Source: Ceratopteris richardii (Eukaryota > Streptophyta > Polypodiopsida > Polypodiales > Pteridaceae). Taken from it: a stretch of 64,000 nucleotides of DNA. Location: contig CM035432.1 of NCBI GenBank assembly GCA_020310875.1, forward strand, positions 98,644,512 to 98,708,511. Reading direction: 5' to 3'. The stretch's first letter is position 1; each line of letters starts with the position of its first letter. The translations under genes were made by a program, and so were the position numbers. The notes below the pieces were generated by a model that made no database searches, was not told where the DNA came from, and saw only the letters and a list, made by a program, of their open reading frames with translations. Of the stretch, positions 50,456-61,795 are shown one piece after another.

Positions 50456-51454
50456 GCCTAAGACATGTTACTTGGCAATATTTCAAGTTGTACACATTAT
50501 AGAAAATCTCTAAAGAAGAACTGACAGGCGTAACTGCCCATGTATTCTTCGTCAGATATCTTATACAAGAAATCCACGTGGGTGCATTGGATATGATGCT
50601 TCCATACAGAGGGCGTGGGTTCAATACCTATCGACAACAGCAAAGAGATTTTTGTTATGGAAGAGATATTTCAACGTAGTGTCTTTGCTTTTAAGATCAC
50701 AATCTTTGGCATTGATTTTCGCGATACGTTTTTCACGATAGATTTTGTGGGCGTGACTTGCTTTTAGTTGTGCTTTTGAAGGGAGCACAATACTGTATAA
50801 GGAGGTCATGCTCATTGTTCAAATCATCATTGAAGGAGTGATCAAGGAGATCATCTCAAGCTACTCTCTTTGAGGAGATCAAGGAGAAGATCTTGGAGGT
50901 TATCTTGGAGGAAGAGTTCTCACACTCTTGGAGGAGTTTCGGTCTACATCTTTTTGATTATCTGGAGGAGATTGTGCCAGCTTACCATCAACATCAATTG
51001 TTGATTTACTGAGAGTAGCAAGTCTATTTCTGTTCTTACTTGCTAGGTCACTCGGTTCTGATTTAGGTTGATCAGAATTTGGGTTTGTTGTAAAATAGTT
51101 CTAAACTATTCGTATTCTACATATTCTCACATGCACTCTTCATACCTCTTAGGCACACAATCTCTTGTATCTAGTTCCTATTTCTACCTAGATATATATA
51201 TTGTTAATTTGTATCATATACAAACATTGTAATTTGACATTCATATATAGATAGTGTAGGTGAGCCTCATAGCTTACCGTTACACTTGAAATCTTTATCT
51301 ATTCTCGTTCTATCTCTTTCTAATCTTTTTTTGAGTCTTAAGGTGTGTATGTTAAGGTTCATCTATTGGAAGATCCTGTAAACCTGTGATTTATTGTTAT
51401 TGTGGCCCACTACCACTTCCAACATTTGGTATTCAGACCTTAGAATATCAACAT
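50456..51454 (+). repeat. 5' LTR of C5 (about 1.0 kb, start truncated)
   Basis: Aligns with 54674-55701 from catgtta/tttcttggcaatattt onward to the end (tatcaaca). The first ~20 bases of the 3' LTR have no match here. A B-box-like gggttcaatacc lies at about 50608-50620. Confidence 0.88.
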
Positions 51455-51469
51455 TTGGTATTAGAGCAT
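51455..51469 (+). other. Primer-binding site of C5
   Basis: ttTGGTATTAGAGCA directly after the 5' LTR, one mismatch from the tRNA-Met site. A similar tttggtattcaga occurs 30 bp earlier inside the LTR end. Confidence 0.82.
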
Positions 51470-51492
51470 AATTGACATACACCCTTAACAAG

Positions 51493-52560
51493 ATGAGTGA
51501 CTATAGACTTGAGAATGAAGACAAGCTTGAGGGCATGTCTAATTATCCAATGTGGGGTTTTATGATGATGAATGTGTTAGTATCAAAGGACTTATGGATT
51601 ATTGTCAATGGCACTTATCCAAGGGCAAGACAAGTTGGAGAAGATGTTGCTTCATCTTCTAGAAGACCTGCTGTTCCTATTTTTGCTCAACAAGAAGTTA
51701 GTGAAGAAGAAGAATCAGGACTCCATACTACTACTAGATTACTTCCTACACAAGAGCAATCCAGATGGGATTCAAGGGATGCACTAGCATTTCATATATT
51801 TTAATGGGAGTCAAGAGGCATATTATACCTTAGATTAGGTCATGCAAAAGTTCTCATCAGGCTTGGTTGGAGCTAGAGAATCTCTATCAGAGCAAAAACC
51901 CTGCTAGGAAAGCTTATCTAAGGAGACAGCTAGCCAGCACAAGGATGAAAGTCAGTGAATCAGTTCAGACACATATTATTAAACTTAAAGATTTAGGAGA
52001 TCAGTTATTGAATGTTGGAGTCAACATTTCAATTGAAGAGATGGTAAATACACTTCTAAACTCACTTCCATCTACATACTGTGCTTTTGTTACTTGTTTA
52101 TCTCTCTCTACAAGAGATAGAGAAATTTTAGTTGAAGAGCTACAGTTCCTCTTACTTCGAGATGAAGATCAACAAAAGAGTATGGAAGAGAATGATGAAG
52201 CCATGTTATCATCATCAAAAGAAAGAAGAAGAAGGAGAAGAATAGTCAGCAACCAAGAAGGAAAGTAAGTCTTCTAATCCAAAGTCTTCCAGTCCTTTTC
52301 CTAATGCTTCCTCTACACCCAAAGAAAAATCTTCGACTGCATCTGATTCAAAGAAAGAAGTATGCCATTATTGTAAGAAAGCAGGTCATTTCATAGCAGA
52401 ATGCAAAGCAAGGATTTTCAATGAGAAGAAGAAAGCATCAGGTAATAGTGTTGAAGATGGTCCAAAACCTAAATCTTCAAAGGTAGATTCATATGCATGT
52501 GCTACTATTGAAGAGATAGCTTTTGATCAAGCAACATTAAATGCAATCTCAGATAATCCT
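51493..52560 (+). pseudogene. C5 Gag
   Basis: ATG 51493 (MSDYRLEN). E-D-K-L-E-G, N-Y-P-M-W-G-F-M-M and L-W-I-I-V-N-G align with the C1 Gag opening. A frameshift near 51800 leads to the second part (L-E-N-L-Y-Q-S-K-N-P-A-R-K-A-Y-L-R-R-Q-L, I-K-L-K-D-L-G-D-Q-L). Another shift near 52250 leads to a Lys/Ser-rich linker and a CCHC knuckle C-H-Y-C-K-K-A-G-H-F-I-A-E-C near 52363-52405. It cannot be translated whole. Confidence 0.88.
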
Positions 52561-53730
52561 TGGAGTTTTTATTCTGGAGCTACTAAGCATATGACAAGTT
52601 GCAAAAAGGTATTTTCTTCCCTTTTTGGCTCTTCGAGGAGAAGAGTGACCATTGTAGATGGTCATGATTTGGATGTTGTTGGTGTTGGATAAGTGAACCT
52701 TAAGTCCAGAGCAGGTGGAAATTTCACAATTTCCAATGTTCTTTATGCTCTAGAAATAAAGAAGAATTTGCTCTCTATCTAGACTTTCTTGTCAGATGGT
52801 TATAAAGTAGTTTTTAAGAATGATTCATGTTAGATCCTCTCACCTGATGAGGAGCATTGTCTACTTCAAGGTGAAAACAGAAGTGGCACGTTTGTATTGT
52901 CCAAAATAAGTAATGCTAATGTTGCTAGGTCTACTACACCTAAGGAGAACATGAAGTTATGGCATGCTAGATTTGGTCCTATCATTTACACAGCTCTCAA
53001 GCATATCAAAGATCAAGGTATGGTTGAGAGTTTTTCTATTTTTTCTTTACCAGATGATGTAGAGTCATGTGAAGGATGTCTTGAAAGAAAGCTTCAAAAA
53101 CTACCTTTCAAGAAACATGGATTTATCATGGCCACAAGAAAGTTGCAGATCATACATTCGGATGTGAATGGTCCAATGAGAGCAGATTATATTCAAGGTT
53201 ATATGTACTTTGTTATTTTCATAGATCATTTCTCAAGATATTCATGGATTTACTGTCTTAAAGTGAAGTCAAAGGTTTTTCCTACGTTCAAGAAGTTCTT
53301 AGCTATGGTTGAAAATGAAAGCTATTCAACAATCCAGATTTTGAGAAGTGATAGAGGAGGAGAGTACATGTCTAAAGACTTTAAGTCTTTTCTTGAAGAC
53401 AAAGATATCTCTCATCAACTCACTATTGCTTACACGCCAGAACAGAATGGTGTTGCAGAGAGAAAGAATAGGATACTTGTTGAGATGATGCAAAGTATGT
53501 TGTCATCCAAAAGGCTTTTCTCCCAAGTTTTGGTTTGATGCAGTACATATAGCTAATCACATTCTGAATAGGTCTTCCACAAAAGCTTTAAAGGTCATTA
53601 CACCTTATGAAGTTTATTATGGGAAGAAACCCAATGTGAGTTACTTCAAATTTTTTGGTTCCCCAGCTTATGTTCACATTGAGAAGAAGGATCGTGGTAA
53701 GCTTGATGTAAAAGCCATTAAAGCGGTCTT
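52561..53730 (+). pseudogene. C5 protease and integrase
   Basis: The protease site is Y-S-G-A-T-K-H (about 52570): the catalytic Asp is Tyr, so it is dead. Stops follow at several places. The open piece 52897-53538 encodes the pre-integrase zinc domain (W-H-A-R-F-G, C-E-G-C-L-E-R-K), then the integrase core with H-S-D-V-N-G-P, L-R-S-D-R-G-G-E-Y and Q-N-G-V-A-E-R-K-N, all three acidic residues present. It loses frame near 53535 and resumes in another frame (W-F-D-A-V-H-I-A-N-H, P-Y-E-V-Y-Y-G-K-K-P). Confidence 0.88.
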
Positions 53731-54640
53731 TATTGGTTGGAATTGAAAGCAAAGGATACAAATTCTATGTTTCAGATATAGGTGATATCCTACTCTCACA
53801 CAATATTGTAGAAAGCCAGATTTATGATAAGAAGGAAGAGATTCCAGATTTCATAAAGGCAGACGACTATGGATTTTTCAGAAGGAGTTTGGATACTTAC
53901 ATTCAACCATACAAGGGGGGTGATGAGCCTTCTCAAAACCTAAGAGATAGGTGAAGAGAGAATTTTGTTACCTACACGAGTACCTAGTCCATCTTTAGTA
54001 CCTTTTGAAGTTCTGACTTATGAAGTTGGAGAAAGTTCCAGAGTTCCAGAAGAAAGAGATACTGAAGAACGAGAAGAGATACCACCACTTTTCAGGAATA
54101 CACCAAAGTGGTTACATCAAACTTGGAAGGACAGTGGTATACAAGAATACATAGGAAGAACTAGAATTCAGACAAGGAGACAACAAGGAGACCATGTAAA
54201 TTATGCAGAACATTTTGAGGATCATAATAGTTTAGCACTTAATTTAATTAAGAATGAACCAGCTACTGTTCAAGATGCACTTCAAAGTGAGGTGATAATC
54301 ACAAGTCCCAAGATTAAGTTCAAGTACAAAGATGAGTGTATCCACATGACACAACAAAAATACATTGAGAAATTATTGGAAAGGTTTGAGATGACAGATT
54401 CCAAGTCTATGCAGACACCTATGGATGTTGATGTGTTATTACAGTCGGAAGTATGTTCAGAACCATTTGGTGCTATATTATATAGTCAAGGAGTCGGTTG
54501 CTTGATATACTTATGTAATACATGACCAAACATTCAGTTTGCAATTTCTCAAGTATCTAGGTTCATGCACAGTCCGTGGAAGATTCAATGGAAATCAATT
54601 AAGAGATATTTGTAGATATTAGAAGTTTTGCAGGTCATTG
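53731..54640 (+). pseudogene. C5 RT remnant with the catalytic part deleted
   Basis: Integrase tail and linker (53733-53954), then 53965-54525: a linker with W-L-H-Q-T-W-K-D-S-G and the RT entry (E-P-A-T-V-Q-D-A-L). At about 54290 it jumps to a piece that belongs after the Y-V-D-D box (C-I-H-M-T-Q-Q-K-Y-I-E-K-L-L-E-R-F). Nearly the whole RT palm is therefore missing in one internal deletion. The end (C-L-I-Y-L-C-N-T, stop, F-A-I-S-Q-V-S-R-F-M-H) decays before RNase H, which is absent. Confidence 0.87.
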
Positions 54641-54673
54641 AACCTTGTACCATTGTGACATTGAAGGGGAGAT

Positions 54674-55701
54674 TGTTGGAAACAATGTCAAGATGGTCTA
54701 GCATGTTTCTTGGCAATATTTCAAGTTGTACACATTATAGAAGATCTCTCAAGAAGAACCGATGGGCGTAACTGCCAATGTATTCTTCATCAGATATGTT
54801 ACACGAGAAATCCACGTGGGTGCATTGGATAAGACAATTCGCTCCCACACATAAGGCCTAGGTTCAATACCCATCGGTACCAGCAAAGAGATTTTTGTTT
54901 TGGCAAAGATATTTCAACGTAGTGTTTTTGCTTTTCCAATCGCAATCTTTGGCATTGATTTTCACGATACGTTTTTCACGATAGATTTTGTGGGCGTGAC
55001 TTGCTTTTAGTTGTACTTTTGAAGGAAGCACAATACTATATAAGGAGGCCATGCTCATTGTTCAAATCATCATTGAAGGAGTGATCAAGGAGATCATCTC
55101 AAGCTACTCTCTTTGAGGAGATCAAGGAGAAGATCTTGGAGGTTATCTTGGAGGAGGAGTTCTCACACTCTTGGAGGAATTGTGGCTACATCTTGGTGAT
55201 TATCTAGAGGAGATTATGCCAGCTTACCATCAACATCATTTGTTGATTTATTGTGAGTAGCAAGTCTATTTTCGTTCTTACTTGCTAGGTCACTCGTTTC
55301 TGATTTAGGTTGATTAGAATTTGGGTTTGCTGTAAAACAGTTCTAAACTATTTGTATTCTCCATATTCTCACACACACTCTTCATACCTCTTAGGCACAC
55401 AATCTCTTGTATCTAGTTCCTATTTTTGCCTAGATATAGATATTGTCAGTTTGTATCATATACACACATTGTAATTTGACATTCATATATCGATAGTGTA
55501 GGTGAGCCTCATAACTTACAACTTGAAATCTTTATCTATTCTCTCTCTCTCTCTCTCTCTCTCTCTTACTCATCTATTTTTGAGTTTGAAGGTGTGTATG
55601 TTAAGGTTCATCTGTTGGAAGATCCTGTAAACCTATGATTTATTGTTATTGTGGCCCACTACAACTTCCAACATTTGGTATTCAGACCTAGAATACCAAC
55701 A
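54674..55701 (+). repeat. 3' LTR of C5 (1,028 bp)
   Basis: TGTTGG ... CCAACA, perfect 6-bp inverted termini. Preceded by gaaggggagat (polypurine tract). It holds a (CT)n run of about 26 bases near 55540-55566 that the 5' LTR lacks, and a B-box-like aggttcaataccc near 54850-54862. Confidence 0.9.
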
Positions 55702-57628
55702 TATGTGTCAAAGGTAAATATAAATTTTGATGGTCTACTTAATAGGTACAGAGTAGATTCGAGCCTTATTGCAAATTCGAGCCTTATTGCAAAGATGAAA
55801 AGGAGTTATTTCATTGTACCCTAAGGAAGGTTGGGCATTGATTCAAATGGACGTGCATGAGTCAAGATCTATTGTCACAATGGTGTACGCTATTAATTCA
55901 CTAAGGAATGTTTTGCCTAAAAAGACAAATTTGGATCCATTCAAATGTAAATTTCACTATATGATTGCAACTTTAGATAACTTATTGTTTAATTAGGATA
56001 GTGTGGATCCAAAAATACATGGAAGAATCAATAGAAATCTCATTATTCATGTGCCATATAGGAGGACTACCATTTACTTCACGTTCCATTGGGAAGTCCT
56101 AATATTAGATGGAGTTTTGAGAAAAAACCTAAGTTTTTCTAAATCAAGTATATTGGCTTAGAAATTCTAGCATGTCAAGCTAAATGTTCGAGCATTTTTG
56201 GAAGTTCAAATGGATGAGAAGTGTTGAAATCATACTTGGAATGGAATACGATTGTTGGATTGACAACAAATAATGCATGTGTTATGGAATCTGATAAGAC
56301 TATTGTCCTCATTTATGAGATGAAAATGCTAAGAGAGTTTATTTCATTGGCTACTAGAAAATTTTGGAAATTGATTTGAATAGATGTAAAGTTCAACTCA
56401 AGTTAGCATTATGAACCCACATTGGTATGGGGTATGGATTTAGATATGATCCTTCCTTATAGATATATCTAATAACTTTAATACATCTATTGTTGGCCAA
56501 TCCTTCTATATATCTATTGTATCTTTAGGTTTAAGGTCATTATAAAAAAACTTGGATGCATACATAAACGTAAAAATGTGTGTGATTAAGACATTCAAGT
56601 TTTGATGAATGTCGAAACGATTATTGTTTCAAGTTCTGGTTCATGTTCAAACCCATTCATACATTATATATACAGAGAGGCACAAATGTGTGTATGGAGG
56701 TCACTCAAGTCTTGATAAAATTCTAGATAATAAGTACATATGATTTTCAATGATTACTAAATAGAAAACTTCCTCATGGGTGTTCATTTTACTTATCTTT
56801 TTTTTTTACCATTGGATTCCTCCAACGCCTCGTAGCACTATATATTACATAGTAGTACATACACTTGAAATTTCATCATCATTTTGAGCTATTGTGCATT
56901 GTTGTTTGTCTATTGTTCAACCATGTTGACTTCTCAAACTCATTAAAGTGAACCTATGGACCCATTCTCTTATTCAACATTGGACCATCCATGGAACACT
57001 ATTTTAAGTTTTGATATGCAATATTTTGATCATAGGATCTCTGTGCACACAGATTTGATTCAATCTCTATTACTATGTATATGCATTGTCTACTTCTTGA
57101 AATGTTTGGATCACACGTGAGTTATTAAGCATACTTCTTACTTTTTAATCACTCTAACTTCATGCTATAACTTGGAATAGCTTGTTCAGCTTCCTATTAG
57201 GAGCTCTACAAAAGGATTTTGCTTAATTCTTAATAGGTTAGGAGCACTTAACATTTTTTTGAATGCCTTTTCATAAATAGAAGGTGTTCTCTTCATGTTC
57301 AAATTATAAAACTAGTTTACCTTGAATCATGCATTTGAGATCAATGTGCCAAAGTACTATGGTCATATTTATGTATCATTTGTGATCTTACAGAGTCTAT
57401 TAAAGTATCCAAGCACGAAATAGGGAGGTATATAGTAGGTTTTTGCAAAGACCCTCTCATCTTTGTATTCTGTCATCACCTACTCACAAGGGATAATTTT
57501 AATGAGCTTCACTAGATTTATCTATTGAGAGTGATGACACATTTTTTTCTTACCAACTCACTCATTAAAAAACATTAGGTTTTTCTTTATGTATTCTTCT
57601 TTATATATTGTATTGATTTGTATTATTG
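55702..57628. other. Unrecognised AT-rich sequence
   Basis: About 1.9 kb with no coding domain, no paired repeat and no RNA gene I can support. It includes a perfect short tandem duplication (attcgagccttattgcaa, twice within 55755-55795). The 60-codon ORF at 55814 has no motif. It may be decayed transposon or true intergenic DNA. Confidence 0.5.
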
Positions 57629-57771
57629 TGTTAGGTTAGTCTTGTAGATTCTCTTTATGTACTAGAAGAAGTAGAAGATTAGCATCCTTCCTTGCCTCAA
57701 TCTATGTGTGCTCCTCTCCTTGTGTGTCAAACTATGTGAGAGCTCTCTTCCTTATCTCCTTTCTTCTAACA
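57629..57771 (+). repeat. 5' LTR of C4 (143 bp)
   Basis: TGTTAG ... CTAACA, perfect 6-bp inverted ends, followed immediately by the primer site. Very short for a Copia LTR but within the known range. Confidence 0.78.
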
Positions 57772-57783
57772 TGGTATTAGAGC
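57772..57783 (+). other. Primer-binding site of C4
   Basis: TGGTATTAGAGC, one mismatch to the tRNA-Met site, directly after the LTR. Leader sequence without ORF fills 57784-58221. Confidence 0.85.
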
Positions 57784-58221
57784 CATTGTGGTTGTAGAGA
57801 GCTCATGAAGAAGATAAATTGTGAAGAGTTCATGAGAAGGCTTGGAGAATGCATGCTTCAGAAAGGATCTTAAATTGCTACCAAAATTGGTGTGCAAGTA
57901 GAAGGTACCAAAACATTTTTTAGCGTTATCACTTTAGAGCGAGTTTTGTTTGCTTACTTTTAGTTTCAAATCCATTTTAGCCTTTGTTTCAAGCCCATAA
58001 TTGGGGCCCACAAAAAGAACAAATCAATTTCCAAAACTATAACTTGCATTATGTTTGACATCTCCTAACTATTTGAGAACCAAAATTTCATGCAATTATG
58101 TGTACTATTGATACACAAAAATCGTTTTTTCTTGAGATCGAGTTGTCAAGTCAGAATGTGATGATATTCGAGGAGAGGTATTGCTTCTAGCATTTTTGCA
58201 GTGTTGTCAATTGCTATAGAA

Positions 58222-59089
58222 ATGGAAAATCTTGATGGAATGAGTCAACTTATGAGTGATAAGTTGGATAAGAACAACTTTGATGCTTGGAGATCTAGAA
58301 TTACAAATTTCTTGATGGGAAAAAGCTAGTAGAAGTACAATGAAGGAGACAATGAAAAATGTTTGTAATTACTATAGAGGAATCAGAGCACATACCATTG
58401 AGAGCATATGAACACTAGAATCAAGAATCATGGAAGGTAATCTATTGGTTATTATCATAGAAGATCGCATGATTGGTCACATATAGGATGGCAAAACTCC
58501 AAAAGAGGCTCTGAATAGTTTGGTCATATTGAATGAGACCAATAGAAATGCATGGAAATTGAACTCAAGAATGAGTTGCATACACTCGAGAAAAAGATCA
58601 TGTCACTTGCGTCTATTGGTGTCAATGTAGATGATGATGATGATGATAAAATGGATGTGTGCCTTCGTGGTTTAGGAGCTACATATAAGCAGTTCAAAAC
58701 TTCTATTCAAACTAGGGAGAACATCCCAAATTTTTTTGATCTTGTGTTGATGTTGATAATTGAAGAAAAGAACCTTGGTGAAGACTCAAATTTCCAAGGA
58801 AAATCTTGTTCTAAGTAGGTATCTTGCTTTAGGAGAGGGATAGGCCAAGGTAGAGGTCTCAGAATTGGAAGAGGAAACAGTAACTAGGACCAAGGACAAC
58901 AACAGAGTAGGAGGTAGAGGAGAATTTTGAGGTAAGGGAGCCAAAGAGGCCATAGAATTTTCCAAGGAAATGATTCAGGTAATGATAGTAAGGGATGTAG
59001 GAATTATGGTGAAACGAGCCACTTTGAACGGGATTGTAGGTTGAAGAATCAAAACAACAGAAAGCTACAAAACAATTATGTACGCATAA
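58222..59089 (+). pseudogene. C4 Gag, decayed
   Basis: ATG 58222 (MENLDGMS). D-K-L-D-K-N-N-F-D-A-W-R-S-R-I is the Copia Gag opening. A stop follows at about 58330, and further parts are in shifted frames. 58552-58818 gives E-L-H-T-L-E-K-K-I and a middle Gag segment (V-C-L-R-G-L-G-A-T-Y-K). An Arg/Gly-rich stretch (58825-58950) precedes a mutated knuckle (C-R-N-Y-G-E-T-S-H-F-E-R-D-C, second Cys replaced) near 58996-59040. It ends at the C3 LTR. Confidence 0.78.
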
Positions 59090-60354
59090 TGTTGGAACAA
59101 ATCCATTACAAGCCTAAGTATTGGCTTGAGTTTCTAAGAGAAGACAATTTATGGAAATCTAAGAGTTCACTTGTGAACTCACCCTTGTAATTGTTTGATC
59201 ATTTACTTGATGTAAAAGTTAAAGGAATCAAAAGTGGTTGAGTCCACTTGATAAAAATAGAGAGAGAAGCCACAAATTCTTGATTTGGAGGTTGGAGAAT
59301 CAATCAATCTCTAAAAATTAGGAAACTACTTTTAGGTGATCAAGATTCAAATTCCAATCTTGGCTCCAAAACTCTCTAAATATACATGGCAGTTTAGTCA
59401 CACTTTGAGAGGCGTCCATAAGCTGAGCTATATGCTATATCAAGTGTGGATACAAGGCACACACATGTATCTGTAAGTTCATTGTATTCTACAATCAATA
59501 TACATTCATATTTATGATCATAAAAGTTCATATCTCCATGATTGTGTGAGTCTATTGTTCACTGTTATGCTTCTCAAAATTTTCAGTCAGATTGCAGAGA
59601 CCATTTCTCTCCTTGTGGTGCATCATTTTCAATGATTTAACTTGCTAAAGTTTTCTTTTAGAGTCTACTATATGCTCAAAAAATTGTGTTGCTATTGGAT
59701 TTCTCAAACTTGAGTTATGTTCAGTTGAAGTCAACCCTGTTTGTTCATATTCACTTGTCTGCAGATTTCCAATTTTTTCCAGTCCACTTGTCAGAGCCGG
59801 TTCTCCACATGTGCTTCATCAAATTGCATGCTTCAAAGCTTGTTGGATTCACCATACTGTCTAGTACCAGCATAAAAAATTTCATAATCATTGAAAAACA
59901 CTTGAATCTTGAGTTATGATCATTTTTCTGCTCACTGGTCTAAGTACTGTTGCAGCCCGTGAAAATCGGGATGATGTCATAACATGTTAAACTTCATTCT
60001 CATTGTGTGATTCACCATTTCTGATGACATTACTCTTGAAAGTTAGCTCTCTCAATTAATTAGAGTTCCCCAAAAGGAATTAATCTAATTGCTGCTATGC
60101 TCAGAGAATTATTCAAAACATTGGACAGATGTATGAATCAAAATAACAAGTTTTTCACCTCTGAATTAATTCCAGCTCATTTGTTTTGATCTATCTTTTT
60201 GAGATTGATCTTCCAAGGTACATAGGGTGTCTAACACATCCATTGCAAGCTAAAAGGGCCCACCACATACTCCTAGAGTTCATTTGGCTGGTGTAGATCA
60301 AGGATTTTGCAGCAGCACTTCATCTTCAAACACATATCTATCCATCTCTTCACA
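59090..60354 (+). repeat. 5' LTR of C3 (1,265 bp)
   Basis: TGTTGGAACA ... CTTCACA. Aligns with the C2 LTRs with moderate divergence and small gaps. The TATA box of C2 is degenerate here (ctaaatatac, about 59376). The hairpin block at 59952-59980 is identical to C2. Confidence 0.94.
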
Positions 60355-60355
60355 G

Positions 60356-60367
60356 TGGTATCAGAGC
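60356..60367 (+). other. Primer-binding site of C3 (tRNA-Met)
   Basis: TGGTATCAGAGC one base after the LTR. Confidence 0.95.
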
Positions 60368-61795
60368 AAAGAAGGGAGATGGATTTCCTTCATCAATTGA
60401 AAAATTGGATAGAGGTAATTAATCAGCTTGGTCATTAAGGATGGAAGCTTATCTCCAAGGTAGAAGTTTATATGGTTATGTGGCTAGAGATGAAAATATG
60501 CCAAGTTTTAGGAACAAAAGTCAACCAACACAAGAAGAGCAAGAAAGATTGAGCACATGGTGCTCCAAGGATGCACTTGCAAGGTCTTATCTTCTCAACT
60601 CTATCTCATATTTTTTGTTGCCTCACATTAGAAGTTGTAAGACATCTCAGGAAGTGTGGGATGCACTTGAAGCTTTCTTCTCTTCAAGTACTAAAGCTAG
60701 GAAGCATCAACTATGGTTGGATTTCACAACCCTGAAGAAGGCTCCCAAACAAAATGTGACTGATTTTCTCACAAAGGTCGACATAGCTGATCAGTTGGGA
60801 AGCATTGGAGAGGTAATAGATGAAGAGCAAATTGTAAGGCAGGTCATCAATGGCTTGAAGGCAGATGACAAGTGGGAAGCATTCACCACAACTATGGATT
60901 TGTACATGGACATGCATGTACCTGATTTCAATATACTCATTGGACAATTACTCACTCAAGAGGAAAAACTTATCAAGAATGGAGAAAGCTCTAAAGGTAA
61001 TCAATCTTCAGCTTTATATACTGATAAAAGCAAGTCCAAAGAAAACAAAGGATAGTCAAAGAAAGTGGATGATGAAGCAGGAACCTATCAAGCTAACTAT
61101 GTAGGTAGAGGGAGACATGACAGAGGTAGAGGAAGAGGAGGTAGACAAGGCAGGGGGAGATCCCAAGTCTCCAACTCATGTTCTATTTGTGGATTAACTA
61201 ATCATACAATTGAAAATTGCTTTAGGAATTCAAGGAATCAAAGAGGCAGAGGTTACAATAGAGGAAGTTATGGCTACTCAAGAGGAAGATTCAACAATTA
61301 TCATGGAAACTACAAAAACTACAATCATTCAAACTATCAAGGAAGCTATAAAGGAAGGAGAGACTTCAATAACTACACAGAAGACTCAAACAAAGAGGAT
61401 TAATTATTAATCATGAATATGGCCATGCCACAAGGTAAATCTGATGAGCATGTTTTCTACATAGATTTAGGTTGTTCAAATCATGTGGCAGGAAATGTGG
61501 CCCTCCTATCAGATTTAGAAGATCCAAGGAACAAGCATGAGGTACAAACAGACGATGACACAAGAAACTTGTGGAGAAAATAGGAAATGTCAAAGCACCT
61601 GATGGAAATATCAACTTACTCAGTAAGGTACTCTATGTCCCTACCATTACAAAGAATTTGATAAGTGTTGGACAGATAGTTGAAAAAAGATTGCAAGTCA
61701 GGTTCACAAGAGGAGGAGCATATGTGGAAGACCCTAGCCAAGGGTTCAGAAGAATAGCAAAGAGAGAAAAAATAGGTAGATTATTCACCTTTTAG
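60368..61795 (+). pseudogene. C3 Gag and protease
   Basis: The C2-type ATG is lost (about 60378) and a TAA replaces Tyr near 60419, so the first in-frame ATG left is 60441. Gag domain to 61055, ended by TAG where C2 has Lys. 61065-61403 holds the Arg/Gly-rich part and the knuckle C-S-I-C-G-L-T-N-H-T-I-E-N-C, ended by TAA where C2 has Ser. Protease follows: the active-site D-S-G is D-L-G (Ser to Leu, codon 61467-61469), and a small frame change occurs near 61565. 61571-61795 gives the rest (L-Y-V-P-T-I-T-K-N-L-I-S-V-G-Q) and ends in TAG. Confidence 0.92.

Larger units (their letters stand above)
50456..55701 (+). mobile_element. Ty1/Copia element C5, internally deleted
   Basis: Plus-strand element with long LTRs (about 1.0 kb), a tRNA-Met-type primer site and gag, protease, integrase and RT remnants, but only about 3.2 kb between LTRs. 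The RT catalytic part is deleted near 54290, RNase H is gone, and many stops and frameshifts are present. Gag is related to that of C1 and CA (same W-x-F/Y-M-M opening). The first ~20 bp of the 5' LTR are missing where it meets the G3 LTR. Confidence 0.9.
57629..59089 (+). mobile_element. Old Ty1/Copia element C4, 5' part, cut by C3
   Basis: Plus-strand Copia start: a 143-bp LTR (57629-57771), primer site, a ~440-bp leader and a decayed gag that is interrupted at 59090 by C3. The rest of C4 would lie beyond C3, outside the window. Confidence 0.8.

Noticed and set aside
53120..53540. C5 integrase as a possibly working domesticated gene, since its catalytic residues are intact
   Set aside because: The frame is broken on both sides, the protease is dead and RT is deleted; no sign of separate expression.
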